Part shown: piece by piece, positions 1-8,588 of the stretch | Numbering within the stretch: the first letter of the stretch is position 1 | Layout: each line of letters begins with the position of its first letter | Source: Streptomyces sp. f51 | Lineage (GTDB): Bacteria > Actinomycetota > Actinomycetes > Streptomycetales > Streptomycetaceae | Length of the DNA stretch: 64,000 nucleotides | Direction: 5' to 3' | Assembly: GCF_037940415.1 (NCBI RefSeq) | Contig: NZ_CP149798.1 | Location: 5,923,001 to 5,987,000 of the forward strand | Program-made: the position numbers and the translations under genes | Notes under the pieces: generated by a model | The model's database searches: none | Told to the model about the DNA's origin: nothing | What the model saw: the letters and a program-made list of their open reading frames with translations, nothing else

Positions 1-1610
1 ACGGAGACGGCGGCGCGCACGTCCGCGCTGCGCTTGGTGTCGTGGGTGGACAGGACGGTTCCGGTGGCGGGCCGGTCGTGCTGCACGCGCGCGCAATGGG
101 CGTGGAAGTCGTCGGGGGACATCGCGGGGCGGCCCGGGTCGCCGCCGACCTCGTTCGCCGACAGCAGCGGCACATAGCGGTAGAACGCCGTGTCCTCCAC
201 GGACTTGGCGCGCAGCGCCGACGAGGTCTGCGCGAACCGGGCCCGGAACGCGGCCTCCCCGGGCCCGTCGCCGTCCCGGGCGAGCAGCAGATCCCGTACG
301 AGATCCACGGCGTGCGCCTCCTCGGGCACCCCGAACGCCGACCTGGCCTCGGCGGCGGCCCGTTCGGTGAGCACCTGGGCCGCGTCCGTCGACGGATAGG
401 GCCGGTACACCTCCATCCGGACCAGGAGCTCGCGCAGCGCGGTGCGCAGGGCCCACGGGGCGTGGTCGCGCGCGGCGGGGTCGGGGGAGGCGGCGCACAG
501 GGCGCTCACCTCGCGGGTGAGGCGTTCGGTCTCGGCGGCCAGTTCGTGGGTGATCACCTTGTAGGCGGCCCGGCGCACCGTGCTGTCCCAGTGGCCGCCC
601 CGGTCGGCCTGGGGGCCCGCGAAGCGCCGGTAGCGGCCGAGCAGCCGGCTCGCGCCCGTCCCGTCCGTGAAGAGGCCGTCGACGTACCGCAGCGCGTCGT
701 AGCCGGTGGTGCCCGCCACGGGCCAGGCGGGCGGGAGCGGCTCGCCGTCGGCGAGGATCTTCTCGACGACGATCCAGCGGCCGTCGGTCGCCTCGTGCAG
801 CCGGCGCAGATAGGTGTCCGGGTCGGCCAGTCCGTCCGGGTGGTCGATCCGCAGTCCGTCGATCACGCCGTCGGCGACGAGCTCCAGGATCTTCGCGTGG
901 GTCGCCGCGAACACCTCGGGGTCCTCCACGCGCACCCCGATGAGCTCCGAGATGCTGAAGAAGCGCCGGTAGTTGAGCTCGGTGCGGGCCAGCCGCCACC
1001 AGGCGGGGCGGTACCACTGGGCGTCGAGCAGCTCGGGCATCGGCAGTCCCGCGGTGCCCTCGCGCAGCGGGAACACGTGGTCGTAGTAGCGCAGTATGTC
1101 GCCGTCGACCTTCAGCTGGCCCGTCTCGGCGCCGAGGCGGTCCCCGAGCACCGGCAGCAGCACCCGGCCGTCCTGGGCGTCCCAGTCGATGTCGAACCAG
1201 CGCGCGTACGGGGACCGGGGGCCCTCGCGCAGCACCTCCCACAGGGCGTGGTTGTGGCGCGGCGACATCGCCATGTGGTTCGGGACGATGTCCACGACGA
1301 GACCGAGGCCGTGCTCGCGCGCGGTGCGTGCCAGGGACCGCAGCCCTTCCTCACCGCCGAGTTCGGCCCGTACGCGCGTGTGGTCGACGACGTCGTATCC
1401 GTGCGTCGAGCCGGGGACGGCCTCGAGGACGGGGGAGAGGTGCAGGTGGGAGACGCCGAGCGAGGCCAGATAGGGCACGGCGGCCTCGGCGCGGCGGAAG
1501 GGGAACTCGGGCTGGAGCTGGAGCCGGTAGGTGGCGGTCGGCACGACGGGGGCGAGGGGGCCGGGGACGACCGAGTCCGCGATCGCCGGTTCGGGGCGCT
1601 CAGGTGTCAT
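1..1610 (-). CDS. treY: Malto-oligosyltrehalose synthase TreY (3' part outside window)
   Basis: GH13-family maltooligosyl trehalose synthase, which turns the reducing-end alpha-1,4 bond of a maltodextrin into an alpha,alpha-1,1 bond, the first step of the TreY-TreZ trehalose route. About 536 N-terminal residues are present. The frame runs off the left edge, so the C-terminus is missing from the window and not necessarily from the gene. Visible GH13 motifs in order are DIVPNH (region I), GLRIDHPDG with the nucleophile Asp, EKIL with the acid/base Glu, and near the edge STHDTKRSADVRA (region IV, typical of TreY). The early YRLQLQPEFPF segment is also typical. The start is the ATG at 1608-1610. 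It lies about 160 nt downstream of treX on the same strand, so the two enzymes plausibly form one pathway unit, although a strong hairpin separates them. Confidence 0.95.
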   Translation of the reverse strand, partial: MTPERPEPAIADSVVPGPLAPVVPTATYRLQLQPEFPFRRAEAAVPYLASLGVSHLHLSPVLEAVPGSTHGYDVVDHTRVRAELGGEEGLRSLARTAREHGLGLVVDIVPNHMAMSPRHNHALWEVLREGPRSPYARWFDIDWDAQDGRVLLPVLGDRLGAETGQLKVDGDILRYYDHVFPLREGTAGLPMPELLDAQWYRPAWWRLARTELNYRRFFSISELIGVRVEDPEVFAATHAKILELVADGVIDGLRIDHPDGLADPDTYLRRLHEATDGRWIVVEKILADGEPLPPAWPVAGTTGYDALRYVDGLFTDGTGASRLLGRYRRFAGPQADRGGHWDSTVRRAAYKVITHELAAETERLTREVSALCAASPDPAARDHAPWALRTALRELLVRMEVYRPYPSTDAAQVLTERAAAEARSAFGVPEEAHAVDLVRDLLLARDGDGPGEAAFRARFAQTSSALRAKSVEDTAFYRYVPLLSANEVGGDPGRPAMSPDDFHAHCARVQHDRPATGTVLSTHDTKRSADVRAAVS

Positions 1611-1681
1611 GCGACTCTACGTACCCGTCCGGCCGCCTTTCTGACAGCGCGGCCCGCACAAGGGCACGCACGGCCCCTTCC

Positions 1682-1725
1682 CGCGCGCGGGGGACCGGCC
1701 GGGACGGTTTCGCCCCCCGCGCGCG
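1682..1725 (-). terminator. Hairpin between treX and treY
   Basis: A perfect 12-bp G+C inverted repeat (1682-1693 with 1714-1725) around a 20-nt loop lies downstream of treX and upstream of treY. It could be a partial terminator that lowers treY relative to treX, or an mRNA-stability hairpin. No U-run is visible. Confidence 0.4.
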
Positions 1726-1771
1726 TGGGCCGCGAGGCCGGCCCTCGCGCGCGGGGCGGAAAGCGGCCCTC

Positions 1772-3880
1772 CTAGGCGGGCCGCTGAAGCACGGTCAGGC
1801 TCCGGTCGACCAGCGTCAGGCGGTCGCCGGCCGTGACCTTCGCGCCCGTCCCCGGGGCCACGCCCTCCGGCAGGGACGTGTCGACGACGACCTGCCACTG
1901 ACGGCCGTGGTCGGCGGGGACGACGAAGTCCAGGGACTTGGGTGAGGCGTTGAACATCAGCAGGAAGGAGTCGTCGGAGATGCGCTCCCCGCGGGCGCCC
2001 GGCTCGGAGATCGCGTTGCCGTTGAGGAACACGGACAGCGCCCGGGCCTGCGCGGATCCCCAGTCGTGCTGGGTCATCTCCTGGCCCTCCGGGGTGAACC
2101 ACGCGATGTCGGAGAGCTCGTCGTGGGTGCCCTGGACGGGCCGCCCGTGGAAGAAGCGCCGCCGCCGGAAGACGGGGTGGTCCCGGCGCAGCCAGACCAT
2201 CGCGCGCGTGAAGTCGAGGAGCTCGCAGTCCTCCTCGGGCCAGGGCACCCAGGCCAGCTCGCTGTCCTGGCAGTACGCGTTGTTGTTGCCGCCCTGGGAG
2301 CGGGCGAACTCGTCGCCGTGGCTGAGCATCGGCACACCCTGGGAGAGCATCAGGGTGGCGATGAAGTTGCGCCGCTGCCGGGCCCGCAGCGCCAGCACGT
2401 CCGCGTCGTCCGTCTCGCCCTCGGCGCCGCAGTTCCAGGAGCGGTTGTGGCTCTCGCCGTCCCGGTTGTCCTCGCCGTTGGCCTGGTTGTGCTTGTTGTT
2501 GTACGACACGAGGTCGTTCAGGGTGAAGCCGTCGTGGCAGGTCACGAAGTTGATGGAGGCGAGCGGACGGCGGCCGTCGTCCTGGTAGAGGTCGGAGGAG
2601 CCGGTCAGCCGGGAGGCGAACTCGGCCAGCGTGCGCGGCTCCCCGCGCCACAGGTCGCGCACGGTGTCGCGGTACTTGCCGTTCCACTCGGTCCACAGCG
2701 GCGGGAAGTTGCCTACCTGATAGCCGCCCTCGCCGACGTCCCAGGGCTCGGCGATCAGCTTCACCTGGGAGACCACCGGGTCCTGCTGGACGAGGTCGAA
2801 GAACGACGACAGCCGGTCCACCTCGTGGAACTGGCGCGCCAGGGTGGCCGCGAGGTCGAAGCGGAAGCCGTCCACGTGCATGTCGGTGACCCAGTAGCGC
2901 AGCGAGTCCATGATCAGCTGGAGCACGTGCGGCGAGCGCATCAGGAGCGAGTTGCCGGTGCCCGTGGTGTCCATGTAGTAGCGGGGGTCGTCCGCCAGAC
3001 GGTAGTACGAGGCGTTGTCGAGGCCCCTGAAGGAGAGCGTCGGGCCCAGGTGGTTGCCCTCGGCCGTGTGGTTGTAGACCACGTCGAGGATGACCTCGAT
3101 GCCGGCCTCGTGCAGGGCCCGGACGGCCGACTTGAACTCCAGCACCTGCTGGCCCCGGTCGCCCCAGGAGGCGTACGCGTTGTGCGGGGCGAAGAAGCCG
3201 ATGGTGTTGTAGCCCCAGTAGTTGCTCAGGCCCATGTCGGACAGCCGGTGATCGTTCACGAACTGGTGCACGGGCATCAGTTCCAGTGCCGTGACGCCCA
3301 GTTCCGTCAGGTGTTCGATGATCGCCGGATGGGCGAGTGCCGCGTAGGTGCCGCGCAGCTCGTCCGGGAGGTCCGGGTGGAGCATCGTCAGGCCCTTCAC
3401 ATGGGCCTCGTAGATCACCGTGTGGTGGTACTCCGTCCGGGGGCGCCGGTCGTCGCCCCAGTCGAAGTAGGGATTGACCACGACGGACGACATGGTGTGC
3501 GGCGCCGAGTCGAGGTCGTTGCGCTTGTCGGGTGACCCGAAGGGATAGCCGTACACCTCCTCGCCCCAGCCGATGGAGCCCGCGATCGCACGCGCGTACG
3601 GGTCGAGCAGCAGCTTCGCCGAGTTGGCGCGCTGCCCGCGCTCGGGCGCGTACCGCCCGTGCACCCGGAAGCCGTAGCGCTGTCCCGGCATCACGCCGGG
3701 CAGGTACGCGTGCCGCACGAACGCGTCGGTCTCCCGCAGTTCCACGGCCGTCTCCGAGCCGTCGTCGTGCAGAAGGCACAGCTCGATACGGTCGGCGGCC
3801 TCCGAGAAGACCGCGAAATTGGTACCGGCACCGTCGTACGTGGCACCGAGTGGATACGCCTCGCCAGGCCAGACCTGCAT
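1772..3880 (-). CDS. treX: Glycogen debranching enzyme TreX/GlgX
   Basis: GH13_11 isoamylase-type debranching enzyme that hydrolyses alpha-1,6 branches of glycogen or maltodextrin, supplying linear chains to TreY. It has 702 residues, normal for the family. An N-terminal CBM48-like segment (GATYDGAGTNFAVFSEAADRIELCL) is followed by the barrel motifs DVVYNHTAEG, DGFRFDLA (nucleophile Asp), IAEPWDVG (acid/base Glu) and FVTCHDGFTLNDLVSY (transition-state Asp). The start ATG (3878-3880) has GGAAGAG about 7 nt upstream. Adjacent treY on the same strand favours TreX over a purely glycogen-degrading GlgX. treZ is not in the window and may lie further left. The opposite strand starts the amine-oxidase gene pair. 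Confidence 0.95.
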   Translation of the reverse strand: MQVWPGEAYPLGATYDGAGTNFAVFSEAADRIELCLLHDDGSETAVELRETDAFVRHAYLPGVMPGQRYGFRVHGRYAPERGQRANSAKLLLDPYARAIAGSIGWGEEVYGYPFGSPDKRNDLDSAPHTMSSVVVNPYFDWGDDRRPRTEYHHTVIYEAHVKGLTMLHPDLPDELRGTYAALAHPAIIEHLTELGVTALELMPVHQFVNDHRLSDMGLSNYWGYNTIGFFAPHNAYASWGDRGQQVLEFKSAVRALHEAGIEVILDVVYNHTAEGNHLGPTLSFRGLDNASYYRLADDPRYYMDTTGTGNSLLMRSPHVLQLIMDSLRYWVTDMHVDGFRFDLAATLARQFHEVDRLSSFFDLVQQDPVVSQVKLIAEPWDVGEGGYQVGNFPPLWTEWNGKYRDTVRDLWRGEPRTLAEFASRLTGSSDLYQDDGRRPLASINFVTCHDGFTLNDLVSYNNKHNQANGEDNRDGESHNRSWNCGAEGETDDADVLALRARQRRNFIATLMLSQGVPMLSHGDEFARSQGGNNNAYCQDSELAWVPWPEEDCELLDFTRAMVWLRRDHPVFRRRRFFHGRPVQGTHDELSDIAWFTPEGQEMTQHDWGSAQARALSVFLNGNAISEPGARGERISDDSFLLMFNASPKSLDFVVPADHGRQWQVVVDTSLPEGVAPGTGAKVTAGDRLTLVDRSLTVLQRPA

Positions 3881-3988
3881 GGATATGACTCTTCCAGTAG
3901 TGCCGTGCCCCTGGGGGCGAGTCCGAGCCGAGTCTCCCCGATATTGATGGAACCTCCTATGACTTACATCCCTCTTACCCCGCGACCA

Positions 3989-4005
3989 GGCATATCTCGT
4001 ATGCC
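3989..4005. promoter_or_regulatory. Palindrome in the treX / amine oxidase divergent region
   Basis: GGCATA and TATGCC form a perfect 6-bp inverted repeat with a 5-nt spacer inside the 178-nt divergent intergenic region. The symmetry and A+T content stand out locally. It could be an operator, but no cognate regulator is obvious nearby. Confidence 0.3.
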
Positions 4006-4058
4006 GAACCAGTGGGACTCAAACGACTCCTGGGGATGTAGGGGGAGTAGGGGGAAAT

Positions 4059-4871
4059 GTGCGCAAGATAGTGCACCGCCATCTGGGCAAGGTGGTGGCG
4101 GGTGCGGCCATCGCGGTGGCGGGGACGGCCGTGATGATCGGTGTCACCCTTCCGGGGTCGGCGGGGGCCGACGAATCGGGCGGAACGAGCGGGGGCGCCG
4201 GGACCGCGCAGCAGACGGGGCAGGACGGGCCCAACGGTGCCGTGCGGCCCGGAGTCGTCGAGCGGGCGCCGGCCGAGGGGCAGAAGGGCAAGGGCCGCGA
4301 CCCCCTGACCGACGACGAGATGCGGCGCGCCGAGCAGATCGCGGTGAACCGGCAGCTGTTCGACTCCAGTGAGAACGTCGAGGGCGCGCGCGGACCGCAG
4401 CGCATCGGCGTCGACCTCTCGGAGCCCGACACGGCCGATCTGGACAACCCGAACGCGCCGCGCCGCGCCGACCTCACGTTCTACGACTACAAGGACGACA
4501 CGCTCGTCACCAAGACCGTCGACCTCGACACCGGGAAGGTCGAGCAGACGGGCGTCCAGCACGGCGTGCAGCCGCCCATCAGCCGTGACGAGATGACCGA
4601 GGCGGCCAGGCTGCTGATCGCCGATCCGCTCGGCGCGGGCCTCAAGGCCGACTTCAAGGACGCGACCGGCAAGGAACTCACCTCGCCCGACCAGCTGATG
4701 CTGAACAGCATGGTCTACCGCGCCACACCCGGCGCCCAGCCCGCCGTCCTCGGCGCCTGCGGCGAGCACCGGTGCGTCCGGCTCTTCCCGAAGGTCAAGA
4801 ACGGGCCCTGGATCGACAGCCGTGACCTGGTGATCGACCTGAGCGCCCGCAAGGTCGGCAAGCTCGGCTGA
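4059..4871 (+). CDS. Secreted protein resembling copper amine oxidase N-terminal (D2/D3) domains
   Basis: A 270-residue exported protein. Residues 1-35 form a signal peptide (HRHLGK, then an Ala/Val/Ile-rich core ending at GSAGA). The body recalls the non-catalytic N2/N3 domains of copper amine oxidases: DPLTDDEMRRAEQI, then RADLTFYDYKDD, then VDLDTGKVEQTGVQHGVQPPIS and DEMTEAARLLIADP match the usual 'LYDYxxxxTYEAVVDLxxGKV...GVQPPI...EEFEEAEEIVLADP' order. The next gene, 56 nt downstream on the same strand, encodes the catalytic-type domain alone, so the pair looks like one enzyme split into two secreted polypeptides. Start is GTG at 4059 after GGGGGAGTAGGGGGAA. The domain assignment is my inference from motif order; the family may be annotated only as a Tat or secreted hypothetical. 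Confidence 0.6.
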   Translation: MRKIVHRHLGKVVAGAAIAVAGTAVMIGVTLPGSAGADESGGTSGGAGTAQQTGQDGPNGAVRPGVVERAPAEGQKGKGRDPLTDDEMRRAEQIAVNRQLFDSSENVEGARGPQRIGVDLSEPDTADLDNPNAPRRADLTFYDYKDDTLVTKTVDLDTGKVEQTGVQHGVQPPISRDEMTEAARLLIADPLGAGLKADFKDATGKELTSPDQLMLNSMVYRATPGAQPAVLGACGEHRCVRLFPKVKNGPWIDSRDLVIDLSARKVGKLG

Positions 4872-4927
4872 GCGCCGCCCTTCTCTCCTTCCCACCTTCA
4901 CAGCTTTCCGCAAGGAGTCGTCTCTTC

Positions 4928-6244
4928 ATGCGTGTCAACAGAAACAGCCGTGCCCGCAGCCGGGCGGCCGTGGGCCTCTCGGTGTTCGCCCTGGCCGCCG
5001 GCGCCACGACGGCCGCGGGACCGGCCGTCGCCCAGCCGAGGTCCGCGCCCGCGCCTGCGCCCGCGTGCAGCTCCGCGTACCAGATAGAACAGAAGCTCTC
5101 CACCGGCACCACCTGGCGGATGTGCTGGCACTACGAGAGCGAGGCCGGGCTCGTCCTGGAGAACATCTCCTACCAGCCCCCCGGCGAGGCCGCCCCGATC
5201 AAGGTCCTCAGCACCGCCAAGCTCGGCCAGATCGACGTCCCCTACGACGACGGCTCGGTCGAGTACAGCGACCTGACCGGCGCCGGCTTCGGGCAGGGCC
5301 TGGTCGACATGGTCCCCGACGAGTGCCCCGGCGGCGCCATCAAGACGGTCAAGGTCCCCGATGCCTGGGACCCGCAGCACGCGAACGTCAAGGGCCTGTG
5401 CACCACGACCCGTTCGCGCGGTCACGCCTACCGCATGGAGGCCGACACCGGGAACAAGGTCTTCCAGAAGCAGGGCAAGGACCTGCTGATCTACACCGTC
5501 AACAAGGTCGGCTGGTACGAGTACATCACCGAGTGGCGGTTCCAGGACGACGGCACCATCAACATGAACGTCGGCGCCACCGGCAGCCTCTCGCCCGGTG
5601 ACTACGACGCGGGCGACGGCCGCGGCTGGCCGCTCGGCAAGGGCGCCAAGGACTACGCCACGAGCCACAGCCACAACATCTTCTGGCGGCTCAACTTCGC
5701 CCTGGACGGCTCGTCCAAGGAGAAGGTCGAGCAGTACGACTCCGTGGTCAGCCCGCCCGCGCAGGGCCAGGAGGCCCCCAGCAACAAGACCACGGTCACC
5801 AAGGTCACCAAGGAACTCGCCGGTGACGCCAAGAACATGCGCTGGTGGCGCCTCGTCAGCAACACCGGCAAGAACAAGGACAACCACGCACGCTCGTACG
5901 AGATCGTCCCGGGCGCGACCACCAAGTACCTCGGTCACGCCTTCACCAAGCACGACGTCTACTTCACCGAGTACAACAAGTGCGAGCAGTTCGCGAGCGA
6001 CAACCTGCGCAACTGCGGTGCCGGGCACGGCAAATCCGTCGACAAGTACGTCGACGGGCAGACGCTCACCCACCCCGTGGTCTGGGTCAACGTCGGTTTC
6101 CACCACATCGCCCGGGACGAGGACCAGCAGCCGATGCCGGTCCACTGGCAGGGATTCTCCATCGCCCCGCGTGACGTCACCGCTATGAATCCGCTCACTC
6201 CGCCGGAGCTCGCGGACCAGAACGGGCATGTCCAACCTAGGTAG
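4928..6244 (+). CDS. Secreted copper amine oxidase catalytic-domain homologue
   Basis: A 438-residue exported protein with a signal peptide of about 38 residues (RSRAAVGLSVFALAAGATTAAGPAVAQ, an Arg-rich start that could use Tat). The rest matches the D4 catalytic domain of copper/topaquinone amine oxidases: VGWYEYITEWRFQDDGTI at the TPQ site, copper ligands H247 and H249 in HSHNIFWRLNFALDG, and a third-ligand region VNVGFHHIARDED (H392/H393) followed by MPVHWQGF. Family members normally have N-Y-D/E around the modified Tyr; here Trp196 precedes Tyr197, and the position of the catalytic Asp about 80 residues upstream reads LTGAGFG, with Thr117 where Asp is expected. Copper binding looks intact, but catalysis may be altered or absent. 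It is probably cotranscribed with the preceding D2/D3-like gene. Confidence 0.75.
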   Translation: MRVNRNSRARSRAAVGLSVFALAAGATTAAGPAVAQPRSAPAPAPACSSAYQIEQKLSTGTTWRMCWHYESEAGLVLENISYQPPGEAAPIKVLSTAKLGQIDVPYDDGSVEYSDLTGAGFGQGLVDMVPDECPGGAIKTVKVPDAWDPQHANVKGLCTTTRSRGHAYRMEADTGNKVFQKQGKDLLIYTVNKVGWYEYITEWRFQDDGTINMNVGATGSLSPGDYDAGDGRGWPLGKGAKDYATSHSHNIFWRLNFALDGSSKEKVEQYDSVVSPPAQGQEAPSNKTTVTKVTKELAGDAKNMRWWRLVSNTGKNKDNHARSYEIVPGATTKYLGHAFTKHDVYFTEYNKCEQFASDNLRNCGAGHGKSVDKYVDGQTLTHPVVWVNVGFHHIARDEDQQPMPVHWQGFSIAPRDVTAMNPLTPPELADQNGHVQPR

Positions 6245-6363
6245 TTGGGAAACGACCTGTGCATCGGGCTGCATCGCTCGCCGCTCCCGGAGTACCCTTC
6301 CTTGATCGTTGATTGGGGCCTGGCCCCTGGGGAGTGCTCGGGGGAGCGGAAGGCGGTGCGCGG

Positions 6364-7602
6364 GTGGGCTCGGGAGGGCTGGAGCTGCCTCCTGGTGACG
6401 AGAGTCACGAGGGGAACTCCACAGATGTCCCACCCGGCGCGGTGTCCCTGGCACGGCCGATGGAGATGGGATCCATCGGACCGGAACTGGACTGGGGCGC
6501 CGACGCCTGGCGCGAGGTGCGTACACGCGCCCAGCGCGCCGGGCGCGCCTACATCTGGCTGAACCTGGTCGAACAGCGGCTGCGCGCGGTCGTGGCCGCT
6601 GTTCTCCGGCCCATCTACGAACCCGTCCACGGCGACGACTGGGTGGTCGCCGCCGCGGGTCCCGCCGGCCAGGAATGGGTGCAGCGCGCGGTCGCCGTAC
6701 GCGAAGTCAGCCGTCGCAAGGGGTACTTGCTCGACCCGGCCGACGACAACGTACTGAGCTTCCTCACGCTGCCCCAGCTGCGCGAGCTGATGGTGCAGCA
6801 CTGGCCGTGCTTCGAGCCCTACTTCGACGAACGCAGGGACGTCGAACTCGCCCTGGACGAGCTCGAGGTGACCCGCAACGTCGTCTCGCGCAACCGCGCC
6901 CTGTCCGAGGCCGTGCTGAACCAGGCCGAGCGGGCCGCCGCGAAGCTCCTGGAGATCCTCGGCGCCGGGAGCGACGTGCCCTCCGCGCGCCGGCTGCCCG
7001 TGGACGCCGTCGAGGACCTGGTGGGCGACCGCTACGCCGATGTCGTCGGCGTGCACTCCGACCGGGTGCGGCTGCTGCGCCAGTTCCCCGCGGAGGACCT
7101 CTTCGGCGGAGCCCGCCGGCTCGACGCGATCGGCATCGGCCTGAACCTGCTGGTGCAGAACTTCTCCGGGCGCCGGCTGGTGCGCCTCGCCGAGTCCGGC
7201 TGCCGTGCCCGGCTGCTGTTCCTGAACCCCGCCTCCAGCGCGGTCAAGCGACGTGAGCGCGAACTCGGCATCAAGCGCGGCGAGTTGAGCCGGTCGGTCG
7301 AGATGAACATCCTGCACATGCGGCGGGTGCGGTCCAGGCTGCGCGACCCGGACGCCTTCGAGATCCAGGTCTACGACGAGACGCCCCGCTTCACCGCCTA
7401 CCTCGTGGACGGGGACGGCTCGGACGGCGTCGCGATCGTGCAGTCCTATCTGCGCCGCACCCGCGGCATGGAGGCGCCGGTCCTGGTGCTCCGCGGCGGG
7501 AGCCGGATCGTCAAACCGGATGAAATGGGTGACGAGGGACTTTTCCCCACCTATCGCGAAGAGTTCGAGGTGGCCTGGGCCGATTCGCGGCCCGTGTCCT
7601 GA
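6364..7602 (+). CDS. SAV2148-type HEPN domain protein with PLD-like C-terminus
   Basis: A 412-residue cytoplasmic protein of a family strongly conserved in streptomycetes. The N-terminal half is helical and HEPN-like and contains R-E-L-M-V-Q-H (R140 to H146), matching the R-x4-6-H motif of HEPN ribonucleases. The C-terminal half (ESGCRARLLFLNPAS, then VYDETPRFTAYLVDG) resembles degraded phospholipase D-like or DUF5919 sensor domains. HEPN proteins often cleave RNA in stress or conflict pathways, but nothing here proves nuclease activity. The GTG at 6364 is chosen because the protein begins VGSGGLELPPGD, as in relatives I recall, with GGAAGG about 9 nt upstream. An in-frame upstream start at 6313 would add 17 residues. 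The exonuclease gene follows 106 nt downstream. Confidence 0.75.
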   Translation: MGSGGLELPPGDESHEGNSTDVPPGAVSLARPMEMGSIGPELDWGADAWREVRTRAQRAGRAYIWLNLVEQRLRAVVAAVLRPIYEPVHGDDWVVAAAGPAGQEWVQRAVAVREVSRRKGYLLDPADDNVLSFLTLPQLRELMVQHWPCFEPYFDERRDVELALDELEVTRNVVSRNRALSEAVLNQAERAAAKLLEILGAGSDVPSARRLPVDAVEDLVGDRYADVVGVHSDRVRLLRQFPAEDLFGGARRLDAIGIGLNLLVQNFSGRRLVRLAESGCRARLLFLNPASSAVKRRERELGIKRGELSRSVEMNILHMRRVRSRLRDPDAFEIQVYDETPRFTAYLVDGDGSDGVAIVQSYLRRTRGMEAPVLVLRGGSRIVKPDEMGDEGLFPTYREEFEVAWADSRPVS

Positions 7603-7708
7603 AGGGCCGCTTTCTCCGGCCCGGTGGAAGGCGGTCCCCGGATTGTCAGTGGCCCGTGCGATCGTGGAGACCACTGGGGGAAAGCACCACGAGGAAGGGG
7701 GGCCACCC

Positions 7709-8431
7709 ATGGGCTGGCACCGGGAGCTGCTGATCGGCTTCGACCTGGAGACGACCGGGACCGATCCGCGCGAGTCGCGCATCGTCACGGGCGCCGTGAT
7801 AGAGGTCAGGGACGGAGAGCCGCTGGGCCGCCGTGAATGGCTGGCCGATCCGGGCGTGGAGATCCCGGCCGACGCGGTGGCCGTGCACGGCATCAGCAAT
7901 GAGCGCGCTGCCGCCGAGGGCCGTCCGGCGGACGAGGTCGCCGACGCCATCGCGGACGTCCTCGTCACGTACTGGCGCACCGGCGTTCCGGTCGTCGCCT
8001 ACAACGCGGCCTTCGACCTCACGCTGCTCTCCGCCGAGCTGCTGCGCCACGGACTGCCGTCGCTGGGCGAGCGGCTCGGCGGTGTCGAGCCCGCTCCCGT
8101 CATCGACCCGTACACGATCGACCGCTCCGTGGACCGCTACCGACGGGGCAAGCGCAACCTGGAGGCGGTCTGCACCGAGTACGGGGTGGTCCTGGACTCC
8201 GCGCACGACGCCTCGGCCGACGCCCTGGCCGCCGCCCGGCTCGCCTGCGCGATAGCCGGCCGCCACCCCAAGGTCGCCGCCCTCGGCCCGGTCGAGCTGC
8301 ACCGCCGCCAGATCGAGTGGTACGCGGACTGGGCGGCGGACTTCCAGTCCTTCCTGCGCCGCAAGGGCGAGACGGACGCGGTCGTGGACGGCACCTGGCC
8401 GCTGCGGGACCTGGCGGACGAACGCGTCTGA
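7709..8431 (+). CDS. DEDDh 3'-5' exonuclease (DNA polymerase III epsilon-like)
   Basis: A 240-residue single-domain exonuclease. ExoI motif FDLETTGTDP supplies the Asp-Glu metal ligands, ExoII is YNAAFDLTLL, and ExoIII is HDASADALAAA (His and Asp of DEDDh). It probably trims 3' ends of DNA or RNA. It is not the replicative epsilon subunit, because it lacks an obvious clamp-binding tail and is not beside dnaE. The ATG at 7709 follows GAGGAAGGGG and fits the family N-terminus GWHRELLIGFDLETTG. It ends convergently with the phosphotransferase gene across a repetitive 157-nt spacer. Confidence 0.9.
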   Translation: MGWHRELLIGFDLETTGTDPRESRIVTGAVIEVRDGEPLGRREWLADPGVEIPADAVAVHGISNERAAAEGRPADEVADAIADVLVTYWRTGVPVVAYNAAFDLTLLSAELLRHGLPSLGERLGGVEPAPVIDPYTIDRSVDRYRRGKRNLEAVCTEYGVVLDSAHDASADALAAARLACAIAGRHPKVAALGPVELHRRQIEWYADWAADFQSFLRRKGETDAVVDGTWPLRDLADERV

Positions 8432-8524
8432 CCTCCGGACGGCCGAGGAGCGCCCACCCGGCGCCGGGCCGAACCGAACCAGCCGGACAGACCTGTCGGA
8501 CGGGTCGGACCGGTCGGGTCGGCT

Positions 8525-8571
8525 CAGGCCGGCTCACCTCAGGCCGGCTCAGCTCAGCTCAGGCCGGCTCA
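8525..8571. repeat. Three copies of a 12-nt GGCTCA-type repeat between convergent genes
   Basis: CAGGCCGGCTCA occurs at 8525, 8540 and 8560. It is embedded in a longer low-complexity stretch (about 8470-8598) of GGCTC, GCTCA and GGTCGG units between the exonuclease and phosphotransferase stop codons. It is non-coding and may act as a spacer or transcription roadblock. Confidence 0.6.
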
Positions 8572-8588
8572 GCGCAGCTCGGCTCGGC

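Noticed and set aside
4928..6244. Standard single-chain copper amine oxidase
   Set aside because: Only the catalytic-type domain is present, and the topaquinone motif and catalytic Asp differ from the family; the N-domains appear to be in the preceding gene.
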